Shown here: one piece after another, positions 34,595-43,520 of the stretch | Position numbering within the stretch: position 1 is the stretch's first letter | Layout: the number at the start of each line of letters is the position of its first letter | Assembly: GCF_964033635.1 (NCBI RefSeq) | Contig: NZ_OZ035533.1 | Coordinates: 5,427,001-5,491,000, forward strand | DNA: 64,000 nt | From: Chitinophaga sp. MM2321 | GTDB taxonomy: Bacteria > Bacteroidota > Bacteroidia > Chitinophagales > Chitinophagaceae | Direction of reading: 5' to 3' | Translations under genes and position numbers: made by a program | Notes under the pieces: generated by a model | What the model was told of the DNA's origin: nothing | Databases searched by the model: none | What the model saw: the letters and a program-made list of their open reading frames with translations, nothing else

Positions 34595-34709
34595 ATTTTT
34601 TGATTTTGAGATTTTTTGATTTTGAGATTTGAAATGCAGCGGAGATCATCAATATAAATCTCCGCTGCATTTCAAATCTCAAAATCAAAAAATTCCAAAA
34701 TCAAAAAAT
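34595..34709. repeat. Palindromic intergenic element D (51-nt arms, longest of the family)
   Basis: Arms 34595-34645 and 34659-34709 are complementary over 51 nt with only two adjacent mismatches and a 13-nt loop. Each arm has two tandem copies of ATTTTTTGATTTTGRR and the word ATTTGAAATGCAGCGGA, which recurs in element E (41587-41705). The stem would be far longer than needed for termination. Confidence 0.9.
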
Positions 34710-34764
34710 CTCTAGGGCTGGAATCACACCATGCTTTTTATTATCTTCATAAAAAATTCACACC

Positions 34765-36309
34765 ATGGCCAATAAAGATGCATTTCTGGAGTCTATAAAG
34801 AACGGCTATACATTTAAAGGCGAGCATTTCAAACTGGGCTGTGCTATGCTGGATGGTGAAGTAGTGACCGGCGCTGATGTATTCCTGCCACTGAAAATGA
34901 TGAACCGTCATGGGCTGATTGCCGGCGCCACAGGTACCGGTAAAACAAAGACCCTACAGATCATTGCCGAGGGTCTGAGCGATGCCAGTGTCCCCGTACT
35001 ACTGATGGACATCAAAGGTGATCTGAGTGGCATTGCTGCCGCCGGCACCGACAACCCCAAAATAGCAGAACGATACCAGAAAATAGGTGGCACCTGGAGC
35101 GCAGCGGCCTACCCTTCTGAACTGCTGTCTCTGAGCCAGGAAAAAGGTGTTCGTTTACGCGCTACCGTTAGTGAATTCGGACCTGTCCTGCTCACTAAAA
35201 TACTGGAGCTGAACGACACGCAAGGCGGCCTGGTAGCCATGTTGTTTAAATATTGCGACGACAACAAACTACCGCTCCTCGACCTGAAAGACTTCAAGAA
35301 AATATTACAGTATTGCAGTGATGCAGGTAAAGCCGACATGGAAAAGGACTATGGGAAAATATCTACCACCTCCACCGGCACCATCCTGCGTAAAGTCATA
35401 GAACTGGAACAACAGGGCGCCGAATTATTTTTCGGAGAGAAATCATTTGAAGTAGATGACCTGATGCGTATCAGCGATGATGGCCGTGGTATGATCTCCA
35501 TACTCCGTGTAAATGATATCCAGGATCGCCCGAAACTCTTTTCCACCTTCATGCTTAGCCTGCTGGCGGAGTTGTATGCCACCCTTCCAGAAGAAGGTGA
35601 TATGGACAAACCCAAGCTGGTTATGTTTATAGATGAAGCACATCTGATCTTCAACGAAGCCAGCGACGCACTGCTCAAACAGATAGACACCATCATAAAA
35701 CTGATCCGCTCCAAAGGCGTAGGCATTTTCTTCTGTACGCAAAACCCGATGGATGTTCCCGCATCTGTACTGGGACAACTGGGTTTAAAAGTACAGCACG
35801 CCCTGCGCGCCTTTACGGCCAATGATCGTAAAACCATCAAACAAACAGCAGAGAACTATCCGCTGTCCGACTTCTACAAAACAGATGACCTGCTCACGCA
35901 GATAGGTATCGGGGAAGCCCTCATTACCTGCCTGAATGAAAAAGGGGTGCCTACTCCGCTCGCAGCCACCATGCTCACTTCGCCGCGGTCACGTATGGAT
36001 GTATTAACACCCGCTGAAATAGACGGTCTTGTTAACAATTCCAAGCTGGTGAAAAAATACAGCCAGGTAATTGACAGCGAGAGCGCCTATGAAATACTGA
36101 CAGCGAAATTGCAGGACGCTGCGGAGAAAACAGCCGCTGCACCAGCCGCCCAAACAGGTAAAGGCAAAGAAGAAAAAGGCATGTTCGAACAGGTACTGGA
36201 AAGCTCCGCTATGAAACAGGCTGGCCGTACGGCCGCCAACATTATCACGCGCAGCCTGCTGGGTGCACTGGGGCTTGGTGGAAAAAGCAGTAAAAAGAGT
36301 TGGTTTTAA
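34765..36309 (+). CDS. HerA-like ATPase (DUF853 family)
   Basis: A protein of 514 residues. Walker A is AGATGTGKT (residues 53-61), the Walker B region is LVMFIDEAHLIF, and an arginine-finger-like region with FFCTQNPMDVPASVLGQLG follows. These mark the DUF853/HerA-FtsK superfamily of hexameric DNA-translocating or remodelling ATPases. The C-terminus is a flexible Ala/Lys-rich linker and a basic Gly-rich tail. No nuclease gene (NurA) or other partner is adjacent, so its role is not inferable. A candidate -7 box TATCTTCA (34742-34749) lies just upstream. Confidence 0.85.
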   Translation: MANKDAFLESIKNGYTFKGEHFKLGCAMLDGEVVTGADVFLPLKMMNRHGLIAGATGTGKTKTLQIIAEGLSDASVPVLLMDIKGDLSGIAAAGTDNPKIAERYQKIGGTWSAAAYPSELLSLSQEKGVRLRATVSEFGPVLLTKILELNDTQGGLVAMLFKYCDDNKLPLLDLKDFKKILQYCSDAGKADMEKDYGKISTTSTGTILRKVIELEQQGAELFFGEKSFEVDDLMRISDDGRGMISILRVNDIQDRPKLFSTFMLSLLAELYATLPEEGDMDKPKLVMFIDEAHLIFNEASDALLKQIDTIIKLIRSKGVGIFFCTQNPMDVPASVLGQLGLKVQHALRAFTANDRKTIKQTAENYPLSDFYKTDDLLTQIGIGEALITCLNEKGVPTPLAATMLTSPRSRMDVLTPAEIDGLVNNSKLVKKYSQVIDSESAYEILTAKLQDAAEKTAAAPAAQTGKGKEEKGMFEQVLESSAMKQAGRTAANIITRSLLGALGLGGKSSKKSWF

Positions 36310-36364
36310 CATATAATCATACCTGGTCCAACTGTGGCCAGGCGGTATCTCAAACAATAAAAAT

Positions 36365-37411
36365 ATGAGCAAAATTATCAAAACGGGCATCTGCTCCTTT
36401 GGCATGTCCGGACAAATTTTTCATGCACCCTTTCTGCATGTAAACCCGGGCTTTGAATTTGCAGCCGTTGTAGAAAGAAGTAAAAATATAGCGAAACAAC
36501 GCTACCCTAACGTTAAAGTATATACGAGCGTAGAGGACATGCTGGCAGATAAGGAACTACAACTCATCGTAGTAAACACGCCTAACTACACGCATTTCGA
36601 TTATGTAAAAGCAGCCCTGGAAGCAGGCAAGAACGTGATTGTAGAAAAGCCCTTCACCGTAACATCTGAAGAAGGTAAAACACTCGCCGCATTTGCCGAA
36701 GAGAAAAAACTGTTGCTCAGCGTTTATCATAACCGCCGCTATGACAGCGATTACAAAATAGTACGACAGGTAATCAATGATGGATTACTGGGAGATATAC
36801 TCGAAGCGGAAATTCACTACGACCGCTTCAAGGAAGAACTGAGCTACAAGAAACACAAAGAAGGCGGATTACCCGGCACCGGCGCACTCTACGACCTGGG
36901 CTCCCACCTGATTGATCAGGCGCTCACTTTATTCGGTACCCCAACATCCATATGGGCAGATATCCGGATCATCCGTAAGGACTCTGTAGTAGATGACTAT
37001 TTTGAACTGGTATTCTACTACGATAAACTACGTGTGCGCGTTAAATGTAACTACCTCGTACGCGAAGCATTACCCGCTTATCAGCTGCATGGCCGCATCG
37101 GTTCCTTTATCAAAACAAAGTCAGACATCCAGGAAGCACAACTTCAAAGAGGCTTGTTTCCCAACAGTCCTGACTGGGGCGCAGAAGCACCACACGAATG
37201 GGGTTTACTGCATACCGAAATCAATGGTAAAATCGTAAAACAATACTTACCCGGTACGAACGGTAACTACATGGATTACTACCAGGGTATCTATGAAGCA
37301 TTGGTCAACAATGCCGCCAACCCTGTACCACCACAGGATGCGATCAAGGTTATACGCGTAATTGAAGCGGCCGTTGAAAGCAGCAAAACAGGAAAAGTAG
37401 TAGCACTATAA
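36365..37411 (+). CDS. Gfo/Idh/MocA-family oxidoreductase
   Basis: An NAD(P)-dependent sugar or cyclitol dehydrogenase of 348 residues. The N-terminal Rossmann fold starts with TGICSFGMSGQIFHAPFL, a YvaA/YdgJ-type GxxG variant. The family Lys motif is EKPFTV (near 96), and the C-terminal domain has the GALYDLGSHLIDQAL motif with the conserved His. The variant with GQIFHAPF and RGLFPNSPDWG is the scyllo-inositol dehydrogenase (IolW)/YdgJ branch, but the substrate is unproven. It starts 55 nt after the HerA gene and ends at a bidirectional hairpin shared with recQ. Confidence 0.87.
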   Translation: MSKIIKTGICSFGMSGQIFHAPFLHVNPGFEFAAVVERSKNIAKQRYPNVKVYTSVEDMLADKELQLIVVNTPNYTHFDYVKAALEAGKNVIVEKPFTVTSEEGKTLAAFAEEKKLLLSVYHNRRYDSDYKIVRQVINDGLLGDILEAEIHYDRFKEELSYKKHKEGGLPGTGALYDLGSHLIDQALTLFGTPTSIWADIRIIRKDSVVDDYFELVFYYDKLRVRVKCNYLVREALPAYQLHGRIGSFIKTKSDIQEAQLQRGLFPNSPDWGAEAPHEWGLLHTEINGKIVKQYLPGTNGNYMDYYQGIYEALVNNAANPVPPQDAIKVIRVIEAAVESSKTGKVVAL

Positions 37412-37419
37412 AAAAACTG

Positions 37420-37457
37420 ACAGCAGCCTAAACTGAGCTATCAGTTTAAGCTGCTGT
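37420..37457. terminator. Bidirectional hairpin shared by the oxidoreductase and recQ, overlapping the recQ stop
   Basis: ACAGCAGC-c-TAAACTGA pairs with TCAGTTTA-a-GCTGCTGT: sixteen pairs, one internal mismatch and a 4-nt loop. The right arm includes the last codons of recQ (stop at 37446-37448). It separates two convergent genes with 34 nt between them. Confidence 0.8.
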
Positions 37458-39350
37458 TAATCTTCCTTCCGCATCTCTTTTCAGCAGTCCCTCTTCATTC
37501 ATGAACCGGAGTACGGCCAGCAGGTCGCTTTTCCTCACGTCAGGCATCCTGCTTAATAATTCTGTCAATAATAAAGGCTGGTCATTCAACTGGTAGATAA
37601 CGTTATCGGATATACGCTTGAATGCAGCGGCATCCAATGGGCTGGCCTTTTTATTCAGGCAGCTATCACACACACCGCAGGGTGTACTGTCTGTTTCCCC
37701 GAAATAGGTTACCAGTTGTTGTGTACGACAGGTATCCCTGTTACGGGCGTAGGCAAACATAGCCAGCAGCCTGTCTGTATATACTTTCTTGCGCACCTCT
37801 ATCCTCGCCATATTGATTCGCAAATGCTGCGCAGATACCCGTTCCTGCAAGAGAGATAGCTGCGGTTCATCGCGGCGGGCATGATAACGAAGGATACCGT
37901 ACTGATGAAGCTGGTGCAGCTGTGCAGCGATGTCGTCATCTTCCATCAGCATAATCCGGCCTATCTGTCTTTCGTATACTGGTACCGAATGATCAAAGAT
38001 ACCTTCGTAGGTGCGGAGTAAAGTTTTGATGATCTCTTCCAGCGCAGGATAGGCGCTTTCAAATGCATACAGCGATTCTTTATCTGTAATAAATTCTATG
38101 CGGGAGGGTAGAAAAACGCTTTCGCTCAGTTGCAGTACACCTTCCTGTTCCAGGAGGCGGATGGCGCTATAGGCCACCGTCAGGTTGAGCTGAAATGTTC
38201 TCGCAAAATCGTTGATATCAAAATCGAAATACATCCCTTCCGCACTGCCAACGGGCACCTGGAGGTAGTTTACAATGCCCTGGTATACTTCACGGATCTC
38301 TTCCAGTGTGGGGAATTGCAGCGCAATTCGTTCGTGCATGTCCGTTAGTTCATGCTCATTATACAGCAGCACCGCATAAGCTTTCTGTTCATCGCGACCA
38401 GCGCGGCCGGCTTCCTGGTAGTATGCTTCCAGGCCATCGGGCATATCATAATGCACCACGATACGCACATCAGGTTTATCGATACCCATACCAAAAGCGT
38501 TGGTACATACCATAATGCGTGTTTCATTGTTGATCCAGGCTTCCTGCCGGGCAGCACGTTCGGTCTGTGGCAGGCCCGCGTGATAATAGCTGGCAGCAAT
38601 GCCCTGCATTTCCAGCAGGGAGGCTATTTCTTTGGTGCGTTTACGGTTGCGGCAATAGATGATCCCACAGCCGGGCACGCGGTCCAGGATATGCTTTACT
38701 TTATCAATTTTAGTGGTTTCCTCAAGTACACTGTAAGACAGGTTGGAGCGGGCAAAACTTTTGGTGAAGACTTTCGCATCTTTCATCAGCAGTTTATCGC
38801 AGATATCTGTCTGCACTTTAGGCGTTGCAGACGCCGTAAGCGCCAGCACCGGCGTGCCGGGAAAGAAACTGCGGATATCCGCTATCTGCAGGTAAGCAGG
38901 ACGGAAATCATATCCCCACTGCGAAATACAATGCGCTTCATCTACTGCAATCAGGTTCACCGGTAGCCCATCGCAATAGGTCTGAAAAAGTTTGCTCAGT
39001 AATCTTTCCGGAGATACATACAGGAACTTGCAACCACCACGACGGGCGGATTCCAGCACTCTTTCCACTTCCTGGTAGGGCATACCGGAATAGATAGAAT
39101 AGGCGGAAATTCCCTTTTTTTTAAGGTTGGCTACCTGGTCTTTCATTAATGCGATCAGCGGTGTTATCACTAGGCACATACCGGGTTTCATCATAGCCGG
39201 TACCTGGAAGCAGATAGATTTACCACCGCCGGTTGGCAACAAAGCAAGGGTATCCTGCCCTGCCAGGATAGCATCAATGATATCTTCCTGTAAAGAGCGG
39301 AACTGGTCATATCCCCAGTACTGTTGCAGTATAGCTACGGGTGTACTCAA
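37446..39350 (-). CDS. recQ: ATP-dependent DNA helicase RecQ (short form)
   Basis: A 3'-5' DNA helicase of 634 residues. Walker A is PTGGGKS (39-45), the DEAH box is 137-140, and the motif after it is CISQWGYDFRPAY. The RecQ-C-terminal zinc-binding region has Cys residues in CRTQQLVTYFGE and CGVCDSCL. It ends soon after a winged-helix region, with no clear HRDC domain, so it is the short RecQ form common in Bacteroidota. The likely start is TTG at 39350; upstream ATGs are in other frames. copA is co-directional upstream with a 56-nt gap. Confidence 0.9.
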   Translation of the reverse strand: MSTPVAILQQYWGYDQFRSLQEDIIDAILAGQDTLALLPTGGGKSICFQVPAMMKPGMCLVITPLIALMKDQVANLKKKGISAYSIYSGMPYQEVERVLESARRGGCKFLYVSPERLLSKLFQTYCDGLPVNLIAVDEAHCISQWGYDFRPAYLQIADIRSFFPGTPVLALTASATPKVQTDICDKLLMKDAKVFTKSFARSNLSYSVLEETTKIDKVKHILDRVPGCGIIYCRNRKRTKEIASLLEMQGIAASYYHAGLPQTERAARQEAWINNETRIMVCTNAFGMGIDKPDVRIVVHYDMPDGLEAYYQEAGRAGRDEQKAYAVLLYNEHELTDMHERIALQFPTLEEIREVYQGIVNYLQVPVGSAEGMYFDFDINDFARTFQLNLTVAYSAIRLLEQEGVLQLSESVFLPSRIEFITDKESLYAFESAYPALEEIIKTLLRTYEGIFDHSVPVYERQIGRIMLMEDDDIAAQLHQLHQYGILRYHARRDEPQLSLLQERVSAQHLRINMARIEVRKKVYTDRLLAMFAYARNRDTCRTQQLVTYFGETDSTPCGVCDSCLNKKASPLDAAAFKRISDNVIYQLNDQPLLLTELLSRMPDVRKSDLLAVLRFMNEEGLLKRDAEGRLTAA

Positions 39351-39406
39351 ATCGTCATCATGTATGGTGCGTTCGCAATTTACTATTTAGGACGCACTAA
39401 TCGCCA

Positions 39407-41512
39407 TTAGCGATGAACGCTTTTATAACGCAGCCTGACAGAATTGATGGCCAGTACTACATCTGAAAGGCCCATGATACCGGCGCCCACAATGGGGTTT
39501 AGAAATCCCAGGGCTGCTACCGGTATCGCTACCACGTTATAAATAAATGCCCAGAAAAGATTTTGTTTGATAGTGAGATAAGTATGTTTACCCAGTCCTA
39601 GTGCCAGCGGCAGGGTGCCGAGATTATTATTCAGCAATACTACATTCGCACTTTGCATCGCCACCTGGGTGGCGTCGCTGAGAGAGATACCGATTGTTGC
39701 TTTGGACAGTGCCGGCGCATCATTGATCCCATCACCCACCATGGCGGTAGGCGCTATTTTCATGAAGCGATCGATCTGCTGCAGCTTCTGTTCCGGTGAT
39801 TGTTCGGCATACACTTCGGTAATACCCAGCTTCTCTGCCAGTTCATAACATTTGCGGTGGGTATCTCCACTCAGTAAAATTGATTTGATACCTGCCTGTT
39901 GTAATTGCTGGATTACTTTGGCGGCTTCCGGTCTTTCTTCATCAATGAAGTCGATCCAGCCGGCCAGTTGCCCGTTCTTTACCAGGTACAGACTATGACT
40001 ATCATCTGTGGCCAGTCCGTCCGTCATTTTGAAAGAACCCAGCTGCCACTCATTTCCGTTGCTGTCTTTGGCGCGCATACCCAGCCCTTTGTGTTCCCGT
40101 ACCTGCTGTAAAGGCACTTCCCCGGCGGCTTTCCACAGGGTAGCAATAGAGCGGGCAATGGGGTGGGAAGAATATTTTTCCAGGCTATATACAATCTTCT
40201 TAAAATCGTCTTCAGGCATACCGGGATGCTCATAGGCGCCCAGCTGCAACCTGCCGGTAGTCAGTGTACCGGTTTTGTCGAATACCACCTGTTTGATGTT
40301 CTTGAACATTTCCAGCGTATGGCCGCCTTTAATCAGGATGCCATTCCGGGCGGCACGCCCCAGTCCTACCATCACAGCAGCCGGTGTAGCCAGTCCCATA
40401 GCACAGGGGCAGGCAATAACGAGTACGGCTACACTCCGCATCATGGCAGTAGCCAGCGTAGTGTGTCCTATAAAGTACCAGCCCAGGAAAGTAATCAAGG
40501 CGATACCCAGTACCAGCGGTACAAAAATGGCGCTGATCCGGTCTGCCAGCCGTTGCATGGGTGGCTTGTCGCTCTGCGCCTGCTTTACCAGTTCAATAAT
40601 ATAAGAAAGTACCGTATCCTTTCCGGTAGCGGTGATATATACTTTTATGCTGCCATCTTCGAGGAGAGTGCCCCCGATTACTTTATCTTTTTCCTGTTTG
40701 CTTACCGGCGTACTTTCACCGGTGATCATGGATTCATTGGCATGTCCGCTACCCCAGTAGATTGTTCCATCCATGGGAATCTTATCACCGGTATTCACCA
40801 GTACACAGTCGCCGGGGCGAAGTATCCGGTTATCTACTTCATTGATATGTTCATGTCCGTGATCCGTGTTGATCAGCCTTGCGGTGGTGACCTGCATACC
40901 GGCCAGTTCAGCGATAGCCGTAGTGGTTTGTTTCACTGACTTTTCTTCCAGCATATTACCCAGGAAAACCAGGGTGATGATAGCCGCCGTAGTTTCATAA
41001 AACATGTAATCCGGATTGCCATAAACCACCGTACCCACGAAACTGTATACAAAAGCAGCCGAAGCGCCGAGTGATACCAGTACATCCATATTGGCCATCC
41101 CATTCATGATAGAACGGACAGCACTACGCCCAAAATGCCACATACCTACCAGGTATACCGGCAGGGTAAGCCCAAACTGCACCCATGGCTGGTGCAACCA
41201 CGACCAGCTTACCCACATATGCAACAGCAAAGGGAAGGTAAACAGGAGACAGAAAAAGAATTTAAAGGAGAGGGTCGAGAAAAAGGAGGCCTTCACCGGC
41301 GCATCATCCGGATGCACCACCCGGTAGCCCAGCTGGTTGATCCCTTCCAGAATTTCTTTGGAATCGGTTTCTGCGGGCGCCACAAAGCTCACTTCTTCTG
41401 TAGCGAAGCTGACATGTACGTCCTGCATCCCTTTTTTCTCCAGGTACTTCGATACACTGAGTGCACAATTGGTGCAATGCATCCCTTCTACTTTGCAACT
41501 GATTGGTGTCAT
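39407..41512 (-). CDS. copA: Copper-type heavy-metal P1B ATPase
   Basis: An ATP-driven metal exporter in the inner membrane, 701 residues when started at ATG 41512. An N-terminal heavy-metal-associated domain carries GMHCTNC (Cys13, Cys16). About eight membrane helices, TGES (264-267), the intramembrane CPC motif (368-370), the phosphorylated Asp412 in DKTGT and SSHPIA follow. These mark the Cu(+)-exporting CopA group. The longer ORF up to 41674 would run through palindromic element E and has no domain support, so the short start was chosen. No copper chaperone or regulator gene is adjacent. Confidence 0.92.
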   Translation of the reverse strand: MTPISCKVEGMHCTNCALSVSKYLEKKGMQDVHVSFATEEVSFVAPAETDSKEILEGINQLGYRVVHPDDAPVKASFFSTLSFKFFFCLLFTFPLLLHMWVSWSWLHQPWVQFGLTLPVYLVGMWHFGRSAVRSIMNGMANMDVLVSLGASAAFVYSFVGTVVYGNPDYMFYETTAAIITLVFLGNMLEEKSVKQTTTAIAELAGMQVTTARLINTDHGHEHINEVDNRILRPGDCVLVNTGDKIPMDGTIYWGSGHANESMITGESTPVSKQEKDKVIGGTLLEDGSIKVYITATGKDTVLSYIIELVKQAQSDKPPMQRLADRISAIFVPLVLGIALITFLGWYFIGHTTLATAMMRSVAVLVIACPCAMGLATPAAVMVGLGRAARNGILIKGGHTLEMFKNIKQVVFDKTGTLTTGRLQLGAYEHPGMPEDDFKKIVYSLEKYSSHPIARSIATLWKAAGEVPLQQVREHKGLGMRAKDSNGNEWQLGSFKMTDGLATDDSHSLYLVKNGQLAGWIDFIDEERPEAAKVIQQLQQAGIKSILLSGDTHRKCYELAEKLGITEVYAEQSPEQKLQQIDRFMKIAPTAMVGDGINDAPALSKATIGISLSDATQVAMQSANVVLLNNNLGTLPLALGLGKHTYLTIKQNLFWAFIYNVVAIPVAALGFLNPIVGAGIMGLSDVVLAINSVRLRYKSVHR

Positions 41513-41586
41513 TGTCTTCTTTTTCCTTATTACAAAGGTATCCACTGGTGGGGGATGTACAGCAAATATTAATGCAACACCGAAGC

Positions 41587-41705
41587 ATTTAGGGATTTTG
41601 AGATTTTGGAATTTAGATATTTGAAATGCAGCGGATGAAAATAGCGGAGATTTCCGGGTAGATCTTTGCTGCATTTCAAATATCTAAATAACTAAATCCC
41701 TAAAT
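41587..41705. repeat. Palindromic intergenic element E, between divergent genes
   Basis: An inner perfect 22-bp stem (41611-41632 with 41668-41689) and an outer ATTTAGGGAT/ATCCCTAAAT pair (41587-41596 with 41696-41705). The arm word ATTTGAAATGCAGCGGA is shared with element D. It ends 6 nt before the tsaE start codon and 75 nt upstream of copA, so here it cannot simply be a downstream terminator. Confidence 0.85.
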
Positions 41706-41711
41706 TTGTTC

Positions 41712-42149
41712 ATGCAATGGACATTTACGCTGGAACAATTACCGGAAACAGCCGCTGCTTTCTGGCAATATTATGCTGACAAACAGGTATTTACCCTTGA
41801 TGGCCTGATGGGAGCCGGAAAAACAACGCTGATAAAAGCTTTATGCGCCGCCCGGGGCGTACAGGATGCCACCGCCAGCCCAACTTTTTCGATCATCAAT
41901 GAATATGCTTACCGGGATGCACAGGGACAGCCCCGGCGTATTTACCACCTGGATCTGTACCGGCTGCGCGATGAAGATGACGCCATCAGTGCAGGTGTAG
42001 AAGATACCCTTTACCAGGATGCCATCTGTTTTGTGGAATGGCCGGGGGTGATTGCCCCGCTGCTACCGCCGGATACCGTGCATCTGCAACTGGAAGTACT
42101 ACCCGATCAGAAAAGGATTTTACGCGAAATCGCTGCATCTTACAAATAA
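41712..42149 (+). CDS. tsaE: tRNA threonylcarbamoyladenosine biosynthesis ATPase TsaE
   Basis: A 145-residue P-loop ATPase needed for t6A37 modification of ANN-reading tRNAs, working with TsaB-TsaD. Walker A is GLMGAGKTTL (31-40), followed by TASPTFSIINEY and IYHLDLYRL, both diagnostic. ATG 41712 gives the usual N-terminus (FTLEQLPETAAAF); the upstream TTG 41706 would run into the palindrome. It precedes ald by 40 nt on the same strand; tsaE-ald adjacency is, to my knowledge, recurrent in Bacteroidota. Confidence 0.93.
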   Translation: MQWTFTLEQLPETAAAFWQYYADKQVFTLDGLMGAGKTTLIKALCAARGVQDATASPTFSIINEYAYRDAQGQPRRIYHLDLYRLRDEDDAISAGVEDTLYQDAICFVEWPGVIAPLLPPDTVHLQLEVLPDQKRILREIAASYK

Positions 42150-42189
42150 TGTATCTTTACTAACACAGAAAAAACAATACTGACCGTAT

Positions 42190-43407
42190 ATGGAGCAAAG
42201 GCAAAAACCTGTAGTGAGTGCTGGCTTTACTTATTCACCACTGGAAGAAACGCTGGATATACCACAAAAGAATTCCCGTTTATATATCGGCATCCCAAAA
42301 GAAACCTCTTTCCAGGAAAACCGTATCGCCCTGACGCCCGACGCAGTAAGCATTCTGGCTGCCCAAGGACATCATATAGTGGTAGAACATAAAGCAGGCG
42401 ACGGGTCGCATTATTATGACACCGACTACTCAGAAGCCGGTGCTGAAATTGTGTATGATAAGAAAGAAGTATTCAAGGCAGAACTCATCGTGAAATCAGC
42501 CCCGCTGAACGATGAAGAGATTGAATTACTCCATCCGCACCAGATCGTCATCTCCCCTATCCACCTGGCTGCCTTAAAAGCGCCACAGGTGCAGAAAATG
42601 ATGGATAAACGCATTACGCTCCTCTCATTCGAGAACCTGAAAGATGATGCGGGTACTTATCCTATCGTAAGGGCGATGAGTGAAATTGCGGGCAGTGCAG
42701 TGATGCTCATTGCCGGCCAGTACCTGGGTAACGGTAACAGGGGAAAAGGCATTCTGCTGGGCGGTATCACCGGTATCCCACCCACCAAAGTGGTGATCAT
42801 CGGCGCAGGTATCGTAGGGGAATTTGCAGCCCGTACTGCACTGGCACTGGGATCTTCCGTAAAAGTATTTGATAATAATATTTACAAACTGAAACGCCTG
42901 CAAAACAACATCGGGGTGCGGGTATTTACCTCCGTCATACAGCCTAAAGTATTGGCGGAACAACTGCGTAATGCAGATGTGGCCGTAGGAGCATTATCCT
43001 CCCAAAGTGGCCGTACGCCTATTGTTGTCAGCGAATCGATGGTCAGCAATATGAAAGCCGGCTCCGTTATCGTAGATGTCAGCATTGACCGCGGCGGCTG
43101 TTTCGAAACATCAGAGATTACCAGCCACGAAAATCCGGTGTTTAAAAAGTATGATGTGATACACTATTGTGTCCCTAACATCCCTTCCGGCTTTGCCCGT
43201 ACTGCCTCTGAAGCTATCAGCAATGTACTGATGCCCCTGCTCATAGAAGCATCTGATGATGGCGGTTTTGAAAACCTGGTATGGATCAAACGTGGTGTAC
43301 GTAACGGTATCTACCTCTATAAAGGCGCCCTGACCAACTACCATCTAAGTGAAAAGTTCAAACTGAAATATACTGACCTGGAGCTGCTGCTGGCAGTGAA
43401 AGGATAG
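42190..43407 (+). CDS. ald: Alanine dehydrogenase
   Basis: An NAD-dependent enzyme converting L-alanine and pyruvate plus ammonia; 405 residues, about 30 longer at the N-terminus than the classic form, as usual in this phylum. GIPKETSFQENRIALTPDAV carries the substrate-binding Arg/Lys residues. The Rossmann motif VVIIGAGIVGEFAART is near residue 200, and NIPSGFARTASEA is a family signature. Cytoplasmic. Its 3' gap with convergent uppP is entirely occupied by palindromic element F. Confidence 0.92.
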   Translation: MEQRQKPVVSAGFTYSPLEETLDIPQKNSRLYIGIPKETSFQENRIALTPDAVSILAAQGHHIVVEHKAGDGSHYYDTDYSEAGAEIVYDKKEVFKAELIVKSAPLNDEEIELLHPHQIVISPIHLAALKAPQVQKMMDKRITLLSFENLKDDAGTYPIVRAMSEIAGSAVMLIAGQYLGNGNRGKGILLGGITGIPPTKVVIIGAGIVGEFAARTALALGSSVKVFDNNIYKLKRLQNNIGVRVFTSVIQPKVLAEQLRNADVAVGALSSQSGRTPIVVSESMVSNMKAGSVIVDVSIDRGGCFETSEITSHENPVFKKYDVIHYCVPNIPSGFARTASEAISNVLMPLLIEASDDGGFENLVWIKRGVRNGIYLYKGALTNYHLSEKFKLKYTDLELLLAVKG

Positions 43408-43410
43408 ATA

Positions 43411-43520
43411 AAATATTTACGGATTTTGGAATTTAGAAATTTATGAATTTTGCTTCAGTGGAAAATCCTTTCCGGAAACAAAATCTCTAAATCTCTAAAT
43501 TCCAAAATCCGTAAATATTT
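43411..43520. repeat. Palindromic intergenic element F
   Basis: Arms 43411-43452 and 43479-43520 (42 nt each) are complementary, with the outer 20 nt perfect (words TATTTACGGATTTTGG and CCAAAATCCGTAAATA) and the inner part imperfect. It exactly fills the 113-nt gap between convergent ald and uppP, abutting the uppP stop. It shares TTTACGGATTTT with elements A, G and H. Confidence 0.87.

Noticed and set aside
41513..41674. N-terminal extension of copA by 54 residues
   Set aside because: The extension would be encoded by palindromic element E and precedes the normal MTPISCKVEGMHC start.
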